Shown here in pieces: positions 63,087 to 64,000 of a stretch of 64,000 bases of DNA (positions are counted from its first letter, which is position 1; each line of letters opens with the position of its first letter). The stretch covers positions 62,001-126,000 of the forward strand of contig NZ_JAHLQC010000005.1 of NCBI RefSeq assembly GCF_018918265.1. The letters are read 5' to 3'. Under the pieces are notes generated by a model. The model did no database searches and was not told the DNA's origin. It saw only the letters and a program-made list of their open reading frames with translations. Source of the DNA: Falcatimonas sp. MSJ-15 (GTDB lineage: Bacteria > Bacillota > Clostridia > Lachnospirales > Lachnospiraceae). The translations under genes were made by a program, and so were the position numbers.

Positions 63087-64000
63087 ATGAGTATTGTATA
63101 TTTTCCTAAAATATATCCAGATGAGCTTGTTTCAAGTGTATTAGCCAGATACTATGCGCAGAGTGGGTATATCACTTATAAAAATGCAGACAAAGATATA
63201 TTTGTGAGCGGTCACAGAAAGATAGATAAGGAGTTTGTTAAGAATATAAGACCAGAAGTGATAGAACAGTTGACAAGAAATATGACATTTGAGGAATTAC
63301 TGGAAAAGCATACCATGTACCCTTATTATGGAAGATTCTTAGATAAGGATAGAAGAGATGCTGCATATGAAGCATTAAGGAATAATGATGGAGATTATTT
63401 AAAATTATTTGGTGGTAACAACACAAAGAAAACAGAAACAAGATATATGCGCTATTGTCCATTGTGTGCAAAAAGTGACAGAGAAGAATATGGAGAGACA
63501 TATTGGCATAGGATTCCACAGATAAAAAATATCCATGTCTGTCATATCCATGGATGCTATTTTGAAAACAGTGAAATTCCAATGAACTCAGAAGCTGATG
63601 CCAAAATAAAAATGGCAGAAGGGTGTATTCCAGAAACTTATGATGTATCTTACAGCAAGAAGCCAGTACAGATAAAATTAGCAAAATATGTTGCTGCCAT
63701 ATTTGAAAGTCCAGTTGATAGAAAACAAAAAGTTACTATAGATAAATTCTTAAGGTATAAGATGAGCGGAACAAAATATTTGTCAGTGAGAGGTGAATAC
63801 TGCTATTATTCCAAGCTGTACAGGGAAATGCAGGGCTTTTATAATGGAATGGAAGAATTGGAAAATATTACACAAGCCAGAATGCAAAGACTTATGAGCG
63901 GGGATTATAGAGGATTTGAGGTAGTCTGCATGACTGCAATGATGCTTGGAATAGATATGGAAGAATTAGTGACAATGCATGTACCCAGACAATCACCAGA
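63087..64000 (+). CDS. TniQ/TnsD-family target selector, 5' part
   Basis: The frame is open from ATG 63087 to the window edge (304 residues visible). The N-terminal TniQ domain begins YPDELVSSVLARYYAQSG, the usual opening of the family. A zinc finger is formed by Cys124, Cys127, Cys152 and His155 (YCPLCAKSD, then HVCHIHGC). A helical region follows, including LMSGDYRGFEVVCMTAMMLG. TnsD binds a specific chromosomal site; TniQ in CRISPR-associated transposons binds Cascade. Length beyond the edge will decide between them. AGAGGTGAG precedes the ATG. By its position the protein probably recognises the 3' end of fba. Confidence 0.88.
   Translation, partial: MSIVYFPKIYPDELVSSVLARYYAQSGYITYKNADKDIFVSGHRKIDKEFVKNIRPEVIEQLTRNMTFEELLEKHTMYPYYGRFLDKDRRDAAYEALRNNDGDYLKLFGGNNTKKTETRYMRYCPLCAKSDREEYGETYWHRIPQIKNIHVCHIHGCYFENSEIPMNSEADAKIKMAEGCIPETYDVSYSKKPVQIKLAKYVAAIFESPVDRKQKVTIDKFLRYKMSGTKYLSVRGEYCYYSKLYREMQGFYNGMEELENITQARMQRLMSGDYRGFEVVCMTAMMLGIDMEELVTMHVPRQSP

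Noticed and set aside
63238-63684. Minus-strand open frame of 148 codons opposite TniQ
   Set aside because: It has unusual Leu/Phe/His composition and lies opposite a clear TniQ coding region with the zinc-finger motif, so it is a shadow.

Overview
The window looks like chromosome from a low-GC, anaerobic Firmicute of the Lachnospiraceae, most like the pectin-degrading Lachnospira / Eubacterium eligens group. This is inference from the AT-rich, strongly AGA/ATA-biased coding, a secreted PL1 pectate lyase, a secreted GH5 cellulase with two CBM2-like modules, two cytoplasmic GH43 enzymes, a T-box-controlled thrS and the mix of housekeeping genes. No rRNA, tRNA or CRISPR array was seen.

Layout. 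1-4.6 kb: 3' end of a KtrA/TrkA potassium-channel regulator, a KdpD-like kinase with a KdpE-like regulator, an AI-2E-type permease and a Crp/Fnr-type regulator. 4.9-7.5 kb: modular pectate lyase. 7.9-11.7 kb: iron-siderophore/corrinoid-type ABC importer and a bicupin gene. Both promoters carry the same 14-bp palindrome GTTGCNNNNGCAAC at an identical distance from the -10 box, which fits activation by a Crp/Fnr protein. 11.9-15.6 kb: a radical-SAM (HemW-like)/NrtR-like Nudix fusion, then a MATE pump. 15.9-19 kb: glucose-type PTS EIICBA behind an antitermination leader, with its BglG-type antiterminator. 19.1-21.2 kb: T-box and a threonyl-tRNA synthetase lacking the TGS domain. 21.4-27.3 kb: cytoplasmic GH43, two GT8 glycosyltransferases, two PlsC-like acyltransferases and nadA. 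27.7-29 kb: enolase.

29.3-34.9 kb is an accessory island: a pseudogene of the AAA-ATPase/PD-(D/E)XK family with a large internal deletion, gene fragments, and an AgrA/AgrC-like LytTR-GHKL two-component system followed by a LanFEG/bacitracin-type ABC exporter. 35-37 kb: cellulase (minus strand). 37.4-42.3 kb: L,D-transpeptidase, the phosphatidylethanolamine pathway (pssA, psd) with a PAP2-like protein, and a second GH43. 42.7-51.9 kb: RNA methyltransferase, glycerophosphodiesterase, a run of three cyclic-di-GMP proteins (two EAL proteins with degenerate GGDEF, then a TPR-GGDEF with an intact active site), an amidohydrolase and a zinc-ribbon protein. 52-55.6 kb: heterodimeric ABC exporter (minus strand). 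55.9-59.1 kb: metE and fructose-bisphosphate aldolase.

From just downstream of the aldolase gene to the right edge lies the end of a Tn7-like transposon: short TnsA, TnsB, TnsC and the start of a TniQ/TnsD protein. It has the Tn7 arrangement (target gene, end, tnsABC-tniQ reading inward). The gap between aldolase and tnsA carries about 22-bp repeats that resemble TnsB-site arrays. The cargo and the other end are outside the window, so whether it carries a CRISPR effector or defence genes cannot be told. It is the best candidate for an undescribed system here.
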